From an uncultured Gilliamella sp. (lineage in GTDB: Bacteria > Pseudomonadota > Gammaproteobacteria > Enterobacterales > Orbaceae): a DNA stretch of 64,000 nucleotides. Where the stretch lies: assembly GCA_945271295.1 (NCBI GenBank), contig CALYPG010000003.1, forward strand, positions 1-64,000, given 5' to 3'. The notes beneath the pieces were generated by a model, which was not told where the DNA came from, made no database searches, and worked only from the letters and a program-made list of their open reading frames with translations. The first letter of the stretch is position 1, and each line of letters opens with the position of its first letter. The position numbers were made by a program, and so were the translations under genes. Below, piece by piece: positions 47,656-55,283 of the stretch.

Positions 47656-47956
47656 TTAATTATGATTATAGATTGCAATATTGTGTTAATCAAACCTTAA
47701 AAGGTTCTTTATTTAGTGTGAAAAAATTATTTAACGAACTCAATAGCCTCAAAATTAACAAATTAACTCGTAAAAAATATGTCAAAAATAAGGATGTTTT
47801 TTCAAAGAACAATCAAAGATACTTTTAAAATAATCTTTTTTATATTTTATGATGTTTAATTATTTGACGATTATTAGACAAATTACACTCAATCAAGCTA
47901 TTGAGTGGTTCATATTTGAAAATAAATCAATAAAACAGTTGGTTTTATAGTATTGG
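47656..47956. other. Intergenic region between coaE and lexA
   Basis: About 300 AT-rich bases between divergent genes, with no gene seen. It carries the coaE promoter and leads into the lexA operators. Confidence 0.4.
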
Positions 47957-47972
47957 CTGTATATAATTACAT
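47957..47972 (+). promoter_or_regulatory. LexA box 1
   Basis: CTGTATATAATTACAT resembles the LexA operator CTGT-N8-ACAG with the last half-site imperfect. Paired with box 2, it gives the tandem operator arrangement known for lexA autoregulation. Confidence 0.7.
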
Positions 47973-47976
47973 GTAT

Positions 47977-47992
47977 CTGTATATATAAACAG
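47977..47992 (+). promoter_or_regulatory. LexA box 2
   Basis: CTGTATATATAAACAG is a near-perfect SOS operator (CTGT-N8-ACAG). It lies 10 bases before the lexA ATG, so bound LexA would block its own expression. Confidence 0.93.
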
Positions 47993-48002
47993 GGTAACCA
48001 TT

Positions 48003-48629
48003 ATGCGACCTTTAACTCAACGCCAGCAACAAATCTATGATTTAATAAAAGATAATATCCAAACAACTGGTATGCCACCTACTCGGGCTGAAATAGCTAA
48101 AAAACTTGGGTTTCGTTCAGCCAATGCAGCAGAAGAGCATCTAAAAGCCTTAGCTAAAAAAGGAGCTATTGAAATGATTGCTGGTTCTTCTCGGGGGATC
48201 CGTTTACTGCTAGAGAATCAAATTGAACAAAATGAATTTAATGGCATTCCACTAATTGGACAAGTTGCTGCTGGTTCACCTATTTTGGCTCAAGAACATA
48301 TAGAAAATTATTACCAAGTGGATCCGTCAATGTTCAAACCTCATGCAGACTTTCTACTAAGAGTTCAAGGGATGTCAATGAAAAATATTGGTATATTAGA
48401 TGGTGATTTGCTGGCGGTACATAAAACTCAAGATGTTAAAAATGGACAAGTTGTGGTGGCTCGTATTGATGATGAAGTGACTGTTAAACGATTATCCCAA
48501 AAAGGTAAGCATGTGCATTTATTAGCTGAAAATGAAGAATTTTCGCCAATTAAAGTTGATTTAGAACAACAAAATTTTGCCATCGAAGGAATTGCTGTCG
48601 GTATTATCCGTAATGGATCATGGATGTAA
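48003..48629 (+). CDS. lexA: LexA repressor
   Basis: A 208-residue SOS repressor with self-cleaving serine peptidase activity. The winged-helix DNA-binding domain spans about 1-70 ([21 protein letters not shown] recognition region). The cleavage site is Ala90-Gly91 in QVAAGSP. The catalytic dyad is Ser125 (GMSMKN) and Lys162 (VTVKRL). Tandem LexA boxes precede it. The gene after it starts 51 bases downstream. Confidence 0.98.
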   Translation: MRPLTQRQQQIYDLIKDNIQTTGMPPTRAEIAKKLGFRSANAAEEHLKALAKKGAIEMIAGSSRGIRLLLENQIEQNEFNGIPLIGQVAAGSPILAQEHIENYYQVDPSMFKPHADFLLRVQGMSMKNIGILDGDLLAVHKTQDVKNGQVVVARIDDEVTVKRLSQKGKHVHLLAENEEFSPIKVDLEQQNFAIEGIAVGIIRNGSWM

Positions 48630-48680
48630 CTAAAAAGTTGGTATAGAATAACCACATATTGTTACCTAGGAGAAAGTAAT

Positions 48681-49067
48681 ATGTGGTTATTTTGGTTATT
48701 TGAATTTTTAGGTTTTATCGCGGTTCTTTTACTCATTGTTACTTATTGTCATTTTAGTAAACGAGGATTTTGGTCTTTTATTTGGAAATATTTGAAATGG
48801 GTTGCATTAGTTATTGTTATTGTATGGCTATTAATTGCTATACTTTGTCGACATCATCTATTTAGTGCTACTCATTGCTATTTTCGTGGAGTAAGTATGC
48901 ATGCTAATACCAAATATTCCATCTATCTAAGTGAATGTCAGGTTGAAACACGAAGTGGGAGTTATGTGCCAATTGATAGAGCTAGAGCATTACCAGGTTC
49001 CAGAGACCATGATTCTGATAATGATAATGGTAATGAGTATGAAAATAATGAAGATCTGCCAGAATAA
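48681..49067 (+). CDS. Small membrane protein of unknown function downstream of lexA
   Basis: A 128-residue protein with two hydrophobic segments (about 1-22 and 38-58) and an acidic, Asn/Asp-rich C-terminal tail. A mid-region with several cysteines (LCRHHLF, HCYFRG, ECQVETRSG) might form disulfides outside the membrane. I do not recognise it and it is not DinF. A strong AGGAGA ribosome-binding site and the short gap from lexA without an intervening hairpin suggest SOS-controlled cotranscription (inference). Confidence 0.72.
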   Translation: MWLFWLFEFLGFIAVLLLIVTYCHFSKRGFWSFIWKYLKWVALVIVIVWLLIAILCRHHLFSATHCYFRGVSMHANTKYSIYLSECQVETRSGSYVPIDRARALPGSRDHDSDNDNGNEYENNEDLPE

Positions 49068-49083
49068 TTGAACTTATAAATTA

Positions 49084-49117
49084 GATCAGGTAATAAGTAT
49101 TTTTAAATTGCCTGATC
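49084..49117. terminator. Bidirectional terminator between the lexA unit and hisM
   Basis: GATCAGGTAA pairs with TTGCCTGATC (one mismatch) around a T-rich 14-base loop, between the converging genes ending at 49067 and 49146. Confidence 0.65.
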
Positions 49118-49145
49118 CATATTTTAAAGTCCAAAATGATTTTTA

Positions 49146-49868
49146 TTATTGGTTCTTTTTATTTGAAGTTTGGATATAAGCTAGTAAATGATTTTCTAAC
49201 TTTCTGAAACCTAAAATAAGCGTAAAGCTTACACATAAATAAATCACAGCTGCAATACCAAAAGCATGGAATGGTTGGTAAGTTTCGGCATAAATATCTT
49301 GAGCAATTTTCATTAAGTCAGGTACTGTGGCCGTAAATGCTAATGCTGTCGAGTGTAACATAAAAATAACTTCATTACTGTATGCAGGTAAAGCTATACG
49401 AAATGCTCTTGGTAAAATAATATACCGATATAATTGCACACGATTAAAACCTAATGCAGTTGCTGCCTCAATTTCGCCATTTGGAACATTTCGAATAGCT
49501 CCCGCAAAAAACTCTGTTGTATAAGCACAAGTATTTAGGGTAAATGCTAATATTGTGCAATTTAAACCATTACGAAAAAATTCATTAAGAAAATAACTAT
49601 CTTTTACTATACTTAAGGTATAAATACCGGTATAGATAATTAATAGCTGTACATAAAGTGGTGTGCCACGAAAAATATAAGTATAAAGCCAAATTGGGAA
49701 TTTGATTAGTTTATTTTGCGAGTTACGCCCAACCGCTAAAACAAGAGATAACACTCCGCCCAAAGTAACACATAACACTAAGATCCAAAGTGTAATAGCA
49801 AGCCCGGTTATATTATAACCATCACTCCACAATAAGGCTTTCCAATAATCTTGAAGAATCTCTATCAT
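49146..49868 (-). CDS. hisM: Histidine/lysine/arginine/ornithine ABC permease HisM
   Basis: A 240-residue inner-membrane permease, close to Escherichia HisM (238) from the first residue (MIEIL..YWK.LLW.DGY) onward. The FRGTPLYVQLL segment and the EAA loop (EIEAATALGFNRVQLYRYIILP) that contacts the ATPase are intact. It should pair with HisQ. No ATPase gene follows; the next gene downstream is convergent. Confidence 0.94.
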   Translation of the reverse strand: MIEILQDYWKALLWSDGYNITGLAITLWILVLCVTLGGVLSLVLAVGRNSQNKLIKFPIWLYTYIFRGTPLYVQLLIIYTGIYTLSIVKDSYFLNEFFRNGLNCTILAFTLNTCAYTTEFFAGAIRNVPNGEIEAATALGFNRVQLYRYIILPRAFRIALPAYSNEVIFMLHSTALAFTATVPDLMKIAQDIYAETYQPFHAFGIAAVIYLCVSFTLILGFRKLENHLLAYIQTSNKKNQ

Positions 49869-49882
49869 TATAATAATCTTTT

Positions 49883-50566
49883 TTATAATTTTACTTTGGT
49901 AATTCCGATCGAATAATGCTTTTCAAGCCACCATAAAACAATATTCGAAATCGAGGTAAAAAATAAATAAAATGCACCAGCAATTAATGCTAATAAAAGT
50001 GGAGAATAAGTTGCCTCACCGACTATTTTTGTTGCTCTAACTAGATCTGACAAGCCTAATAGTGAAACTAACGCCGTTGCCTTTAACACTACTAACCAAT
50101 TGTTAGTAATACCAGGTAGAGCAAACCGCATCATCAAAGGGAACATCACATAACGAAAGACTTGACCTTTACTTAAACCAAGAGCAAAAGCAGCTTCTAA
50201 TGTCGTTTTGGGTACAGCTAAATAGGCGCCACGAAAAGTTTCGGTAAAATAAGCGCCATAAATAAACCCTAAGGTAATAATACCCGCTACTAATGGATTA
50301 ATTTCGATAAAACCAATACTAAAAAAATCAGTAATACTATTTAGTAATAACTGTAAACCATAAAAAATTAATAGCATCAATACTAAGTCAGGTACACCAC
50401 GAATAAATGACGTATATGCCTGACAAAGCAAAGAAATAACTTTAAATCGAGACAATTTACCTATAGCACAGAATATACCCAAAACAATCGCCAACATTAA
50501 TGAGGCAATTGCTAAGCTAATCGTTATTATTGCACCTTGGTAAATTAATGGGATATAACCTTGCAT
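49883..50566 (-). CDS. hisQ: Histidine/lysine/arginine/ornithine ABC permease HisQ
   Basis: A 227-residue permease with about five helices, closely similar to Escherichia HisQ (228): RGVPDLVLMLLIFYGLQ, PLVAGIITLGFIYGAYFTE and the EAA loop LEAAFALGLSKGQVFRYVMFP. The gaps are 3 bases to hisJ and 14 to hisM, so the three form one operon. Confidence 0.95.
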   Translation of the reverse strand: MQGYIPLIYQGAIITISLAIASLMLAIVLGIFCAIGKLSRFKVISLLCQAYTSFIRGVPDLVLMLLIFYGLQLLLNSITDFFSIGFIEINPLVAGIITLGFIYGAYFTETFRGAYLAVPKTTLEAAFALGLSKGQVFRYVMFPLMMRFALPGITNNWLVVLKATALVSLLGLSDLVRATKIVGEATYSPLLLALIAGAFYLFFTSISNIVLWWLEKHYSIGITKVKL

Positions 50567-50569
50567 TAA

Positions 50570-51358
50570 TTATTCATTACTACTATAAATATTGAATTCA
50601 AAATATTTGTCATTGATTTTTTTATAAGTACCATCAGCTAAAATTTCAGCCAATGCCTTATTAAAGGCTTCACGAAGTTCATTATCACCCTTTCGAAATC
50701 CAAGCCCTGTACCAACACCAAAATATTTTTTGTCAGATAAAGCCGCTCCAGCAAAAGCAAAATCTTTACCTTGTGGTTGTTTTAGAAAAGACTCACTCGC
50801 AGTAACTTCATCTTGTAAAACAGCATCTAAACGACCCGCTATTAAGTCAGAAAATACTTGTAGTTGATTTTGGTAAGGTACGATGATAACGCCATTTGGT
50901 CGCCAAACTTCATTGACAAAATACTCTTGTGTTGTACCTTGTTCAACACCAACTCGTTTCCCTTTTAAGGATTCAACGGTTGGTAATAAATTTGAATTAC
51001 TTTTAGCAACTAATCGAGAGTTTACAGCAAAAGTAGGATCTGAAAATGCAATTTGTTTTTCACGTTTCTCGGTGATACTAAATGATGATGAAATCATATC
51101 AATTTTACGAGATAAAAGTGATGGAACTAAAGCATTAAAATCAGTTGTGGCAAAATTACACTTAATATTTACTTTTTCACAAAGTGCTTTGGTTAATTCA
51201 ATATTAAATCCGGTAATTTCACCATTAGCATCAATATAATCAAATGGTGCATAAGATGTATCTGATCCAATCTTAATTGATTCAGGTAATTGAGCTTGTC
51301 CTACTAATGGAACACTTAACAAGCTAACGATAGATAAAGTTATCAAAAATTTTTTCAT
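50570..51358 (-). CDS. hisJ: Periplasmic basic amino-acid-binding protein (HisJ/ArgT-like)
   Basis: A 262-residue solute-binding protein with a cleavable signal peptide (residues 1-22, ending near VGQA). The binding-domain markers IGSDTSYAPFDY, GFNIELTKALCEKVN, KGKRVGVEQGTTQEYF and FGVGTGLGFRKGDNELREA are those of the HisJ/ArgT pair. It presumably delivers histidine or basic amino acids to HisQM. HisJ versus ArgT cannot be separated by eye. Confidence 0.9.
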   Translation of the reverse strand: MKKFLITLSIVSLLSVPLVGQAQLPESIKIGSDTSYAPFDYIDANGEITGFNIELTKALCEKVNIKCNFATTDFNALVPSLLSRKIDMISSSFSITEKREKQIAFSDPTFAVNSRLVAKSNSNLLPTVESLKGKRVGVEQGTTQEYFVNEVWRPNGVIIVPYQNQLQVFSDLIAGRLDAVLQDEVTASESFLKQPQGKDFAFAGAALSDKKYFGVGTGLGFRKGDNELREAFNKALAEILADGTYKKINDKYFEFNIYSSNE

Positions 51359-51684
51359 GATTAATTCCTTTCATATTTTATCAGTTGCATACTATACCTT
51401 GTTCTTGATTAAGTTAATAATAAAAAAAAATTATAAATGGCAAAAATACTATATAAATGCTATGTCTATTACCTGTTACTTATACTTTAATCACAAAGTG
51501 ACTTACTATGATTTAATTTACATCTACAACAAAAATAAAACCAATAATTAATTTTTTAATCATTGTTGATGCCAAAAATATTATTTATGACTTAGCCAAT
51601 CGCTTAAATTTATTCTTCTTTGATATTTAACCTTGATAACGGTATTATCACTAATAACAAAATTCCATACCAATTAAAAGGTTT
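51359..51684. other. Divergent promoter region hisJ / DeoR regulator
   Basis: About 325 very AT-rich bases with no gene. It carries the promoters of both flanking genes. No operator could be assigned. Confidence 0.4.
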
Positions 51685-52449
51685 ATGATGATTGATTATG
51701 ATGCATTCCCCGAACAACGGCAGGCTTATATTGAGCAAATACTTATTGAAAAAGGCAGAGTGGTGAGTGCCGATTTAGTAAGTTTATTAAGTGTTTCTGA
51801 ACATACTATTCGCCGTGATTTACAAAAACTAGCTCGTCAAGGAATTTGCAAGCGAGTTTATGGTGGAGCCGTTAGCCAATTAAAACAATCTGCAACCTTT
51901 GAAACAAGAATGACACAGTGCGTAGCTGAAAAATCAACGGTTGCCAAAAAGTGTGCTCAATTAATAAAAACAAATTCTTGTATCTTTATAGATGCCGGTT
52001 CCACTTATCTGGCAATGGCAAGCTATATACCTCATGAAATGGAATTAACCATCGTTACCAATTCTCCACAAATTGCTTCTTTACTTAGTAGTCGTACGCA
52101 TGGCGAGCTAATTTTATTAGGTGGAAAAGTTAATCCACAAACAGGTAGCACAATGGGCAGTGATACGGTGAATCAAATACGTAATATGGTGTTTGATCAA
52201 ACCTTTATTGGTGTTTGCGGGCTTGATCCGCAAGCTGGTTTAAGTGCCGTATACTATGAAGATGCGTGTTTTAAAAAAGAGGTTATTACCCAAAGCAATG
52301 AGGTGATAGCTGCCGTTATTGCCGATAAAATGTCACAAGTTGCACGCTATAAAGTAGCAACTTGTGAAGATATTGATATTGTAGTTGTCAGCCGTGAAAC
52401 AAATATTCAAGGCTTTGAAAATCTCAATATGCATATTGAGGTTGTTTGA
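51685..52449 (+). CDS. DeoR-family transcriptional regulator
   Basis: A 254-residue repressor. The N-terminal DeoR helix-turn-helix is visible in VSADLVSLLSVSEHTIRRDL and KRVYGGAV. The C-terminal DeoR sugar-phosphate sensor domain contains FIDAGSTYLAMA, GGKVNPQTGSTMGS and FIGVCGLDPQAGLS. Such regulators respond to sugar phosphates. Its target is unknown; the converging HAD phosphatase gene is the nearest candidate partner. ATG codons occur at 51685 and 51688, and the AAAAGG site suits the second slightly better. Confidence 0.92.
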   Translation: MMIDYDAFPEQRQAYIEQILIEKGRVVSADLVSLLSVSEHTIRRDLQKLARQGICKRVYGGAVSQLKQSATFETRMTQCVAEKSTVAKKCAQLIKTNSCIFIDAGSTYLAMASYIPHEMELTIVTNSPQIASLLSSRTHGELILLGGKVNPQTGSTMGSDTVNQIRNMVFDQTFIGVCGLDPQAGLSAVYYEDACFKKEVITQSNEVIAAVIADKMSQVARYKVATCEDIDIVVVSRETNIQGFENLNMHIEVV

Positions 52450-52488
52450 TACCCTCAATATTTGGCTAGCTAAATTAATTATTATTAT

Positions 52489-53292
52489 CTATTTTGCCTG
52501 TAATGCCAGTATTTGTCGAATGGTATTAGATACCGCATTATCATCATTATAACCGGTAATAAAATTAGCTACAGCTTTGGTTTGGTCAAAGGCATTTCGC
52601 ATTGCAAAGCTATATTCTGCTTGTTCGAGCAATTCAATATCATTATAACCATCACCAAATGCCATAGTTTCATGAGGTGTGACCTTAAGTAGTTGTTGTA
52701 ATTTTTTGATGGTATTACCTTTGTGAACATCATAATCGGTGATATCTATCCATGCATCTTCAGAAACGACCATATAAACATCTTTTTCATAATCAGTTAA
52801 GCAAGACCGCGTTTTAGGGCACTGGCCAGTTTCATCATAAACAGTGATTTTTATAAAATCATCGCTAACTGAATTAAGATCATTAACCTCAATAATTGTT
52901 GTATAAGATCCACGTACTTTTTGTTTTAAATGAGTTGGTAAATTAGATTTAATTACTGCCCCTTTTTCGGTACAGGCAATAATGACATGGTCAGTACTTG
53001 CTTGTTCCAATGTTTTTATAATACGTCTACCTAATTCATTATTGATAAATGATCGATAAATAAATTCACCATTATATTTAATAGTTGTTGCACTATCACC
53101 GACGATCCAGATTTTTTCGCTATATTTTCCAAATAGTTCTTCAACCCGGTCACATTGTTTACCCGTGCAAGCTGCAAAATGCACGCCTTGTGCAGCCATG
53201 AGTTCATAAACCTGATTGAATAATCGTCGGTCATAATCACCTTGGCTGTTTAAAAATGAGCCGTCTAAATCCGTAATAATTAATTTAATCAT
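52489..53292 (-). CDS. Cof-type HAD sugar-phosphate phosphatase
   Basis: A 267-residue HAD IIB phosphatase. The nucleophile motif is DLDGSFLNS, with Ser where most Cof proteins have Thr. ACTGKQ, VGDSATTI, HKGNTIKKL and the metal site GDGYNDIELL follow. It resembles the YbiV/SupH group acting on sugar phosphates. The start is the ATG at 53292 with GGAG upstream; the frame is open 14 codons further. Convergent with the DeoR regulator gene. Confidence 0.9.
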   Translation of the reverse strand: MIKLIITDLDGSFLNSQGDYDRRLFNQVYELMAAQGVHFAACTGKQCDRVEELFGKYSEKIWIVGDSATTIKYNGEFIYRSFINNELGRRIIKTLEQASTDHVIIACTEKGAVIKSNLPTHLKQKVRGSYTTIIEVNDLNSVSDDFIKITVYDETGQCPKTRSCLTDYEKDVYMVVSEDAWIDITDYDVHKGNTIKKLQQLLKVTPHETMAFGDGYNDIELLEQAEYSFAMRNAFDQTKAVANFITGYNDDNAVSNTIRQILALQAK

Positions 53293-53403
53293 TATATTGC
53301 TCCTTGATAAATAAAATATAAAATCAGCATGCACTATTATGCTCGATTATGATTTATTGTGCAATATTAAAAGTGCAGTTAGCTTTTGGTCTTAATAATA
53401 AAG

Positions 53404-53526
53404 TAATCTGAAACAGCATCTGATTGAGCAATTGAATATCCAAAAAATAAAACTGCCTTAATTGAAGCATCTAACACAACAATGAATGAAGCAAAAAAGG
53501 AAAATCGGTGTATGGACGAACTTTGA
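53404..53526 (+). pseudogene. Decayed partial copy of the gene at 54581
   Basis: Bases 53405-53504 align with 54687-54787 at clearly high identity; both encode AIEYP, TALIEAS and an MN.AKK stretch. The copy carries TAA and TGA stops within the aligned region and lacks both the membrane helix and the C-terminal domain. It is a broken duplicate fragment. Confidence 0.75.
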
Positions 53527-53820
53527 TTAAAGGATGCATACAATAATAGCTATGCCATCTCAGAGTCCGTGTACTAGAAGCTTATCCAATAAGATTACAA
53601 CCACATCCTGATAATAATGGGTATGGAAGATATTTTTTTGATCGTTGGTGACTGTCAAGCGTATCCAAGAAGCGCCTCTAATAGGTGCATTAATATGTCA
53701 AATTCTACTTATTATTATTAAAAGTTGCTTTCGATTATTTCTGAATGTATTATTCATGCCACATACCACTAGGCGAAACATATAAATTAGTATAGATAAA
53801 GAAGGAAGCGAGGTAGTGAG
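53527..53820. other. Intergenic remnant region
   Basis: About 290 bases after the decayed copy with no intact frame. Local G+C is somewhat higher than the surroundings, suggesting old coding DNA. No family could be recognised. Confidence 0.3.
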
Positions 53821-54165
53821 ATGAAAAAAATACTAATAACAACAATATCAATGATTTTTTTCCCCTACTCATTAATGGCAAAACCACTTGACTGCCATAG
53901 TTGGCCGATGAGCATGGCCGAAGTGTGGATGAAAAATGCAGGAATAGTTGATATTGTTAATTTAGATGAATCGAAGACAGAAATAAAATTATTAGCGTCA
54001 GAGAAAAAGGAAAAGGACTTATATACACAAGTTTATCATTTTATTTTTCATGATAAACAGGGTAATACATATCAAATAATAACAAAAAATGATGCTTCAT
54101 CTGAAGAATGTTCAATGAGTGAAGTAAATAGTTATTTAATATCAAAAAGTAATATTAATTATTAA
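53821..54165 (+). CDS. Small secreted protein of unknown function
   Basis: A 114-residue protein with a clear signal peptide (basic MKK, hydrophobic core, cleavage after SLMA), leaving a mature protein of about 95 residues with two cysteines (DCHSW and EECSMSE) that could form a disulfide in the periplasm. A GAGGTAGTGAG stretch provides the ribosome-binding site. I do not recognise the family. It stands alone among gene fragments in an accessory patch. Confidence 0.65.
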   Translation: MKKILITTISMIFFPYSLMAKPLDCHSWPMSMAEVWMKNAGIVDIVNLDESKTEIKLLASEKKEKDLYTQVYHFIFHDKQGNTYQIITKNDASSEECSMSEVNSYLISKSNINY

Positions 54166-54169
54166 AAAA

Positions 54170-54192
54170 GATAAACAGATAAACAGATAAAC
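54170..54192 (+). repeat. Short tandem repeat
   Basis: The 8-base unit GATAAACA is repeated nearly three times just after the small secreted-protein gene. It could vary by slippage but lies outside coding DNA. Confidence 0.6.
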
Positions 54193-54580
54193 TCGTTTAT
54201 TAAATCATAAATGTTAGTAATAGTTGAAGTTAGTATTATTCTAAATAAATCATTAAATTCAACTAAGATAGTAGAAAAAAGTTTCACTAACGATGCTATT
54301 TGATCATTATTATTAACATATAGTTGATTATTTTAACAAAAATAAACGGGTCAACATTCATAGAATGCTTTCAATATCTTTAGATTTTCTCAAATTATTC
54401 CTTTATGAATCGAAATATTTCATTATGCTCATTTATGATCTGTTGCGACAATATCAAGGAAGTACAATTATTTTCTACTCTAAATAATAAAACAAAGTTT
54501 GTATCAAAAATAATATTAAATTAAACTATTGATTAGCCATATTAATTAAAACATTTATGAAATTAAGGAGAATTCTATAT
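54193..54580. other. Intergenic region
   Basis: About 390 AT-rich bases without a gene, ending in the AAGGAG ribosome-binding site of the next gene. Confidence 0.4.
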
Positions 54581-55180
54581 ATGTCTGATAAACCCAAAAT
54601 GTCCCTTACAAAAAAAGTACTAATTGCGTTTGCGGTTTTAGTTGTTATTGCTGCGTTTGCTGGCAGAAATGGTGAAAGCAAAAAACAATCTGAAAAAGCA
54701 CCTGAACCAGCAATTGAATATCCAGAAAATGAAACTGCCTTAATTGAAGCATCTAAAAAAGCAATGAATAAAGCCAAAAAAGCAGAAAATGATATGCAAA
54801 AAGGTAGTGCATTAAATGAAAGAAATAATACTATTTGTTCAAGTATTGGTTCCTTTACCGTTACTGACTGGGTTGGTACTATTTCAAAAATAGACTCTAA
54901 TTCTGATGGTTATGGTGTATTAAAAATTGAACTCGCTAAAAATATTTATGTTCAAACATGGAATAATTCACTTTCTGATACATTTGACCATACTTTGATT
55001 AAACCATCTACAACACTATTTGAAACAGTTTCAAATTTAAAGAAAGGTCAAAAAGTGAAATTTTCTGGTAAATTCTTCAAAGATGATGATACATGCATAT
55101 CTGAAGGAAGTTTAAGTTTAGACGGTAAACTTAAAGAACCAGAGTATATCTTTAGATTTTCTCAAGTTACGCCTTTATAA
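54581..55180 (+). CDS. Membrane-anchored protein of unknown function
   Basis: A 199-residue protein with a cytoplasmic tail, one membrane helix (about 10-28), an Ala/Lys/Glu-rich linker likely to be helical (about 30-75) and a beta-rich C-terminal domain (about 85-199; VTDWVGTISKIDSNSDG, KKGQKVKFSGKF) with an OB-fold-like look. Two cysteines flank this domain (TICSS, DDTCIS). AAGGAG just upstream of 54581 fixes the start; an ATG at 54557 would precede that site. Family not recognised. A fragment copy lies 1.2 kb upstream. Confidence 0.72.
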   Translation: MSDKPKMSLTKKVLIAFAVLVVIAAFAGRNGESKKQSEKAPEPAIEYPENETALIEASKKAMNKAKKAENDMQKGSALNERNNTICSSIGSFTVTDWVGTISKIDSNSDGYGVLKIELAKNIYVQTWNNSLSDTFDHTLIKPSTTLFETVSNLKKGQKVKFSGKFFKDDDTCISEGSLSLDGKLKEPEYIFRFSQVTPL

Positions 55181-55210
55181 ATAAGATTATAAAGTCATTT
55201 TTATAACTAT

Positions 55211-55246
55211 AAAAAAGCCTGAAAACGTATATTTTCAGGCTTTTTT
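55211..55246. terminator. Bidirectional terminator before clpB
   Basis: AAAAAAGCCTGAAAA pairs with TTTTCAGGCTTTTTT around a short loop, giving a strong hairpin with U runs in both directions between the converging genes. Confidence 0.93.
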
Positions 55247-55283
55247 GTTTACTAAACTTGATTAGTTGTAACCAATATTAATC

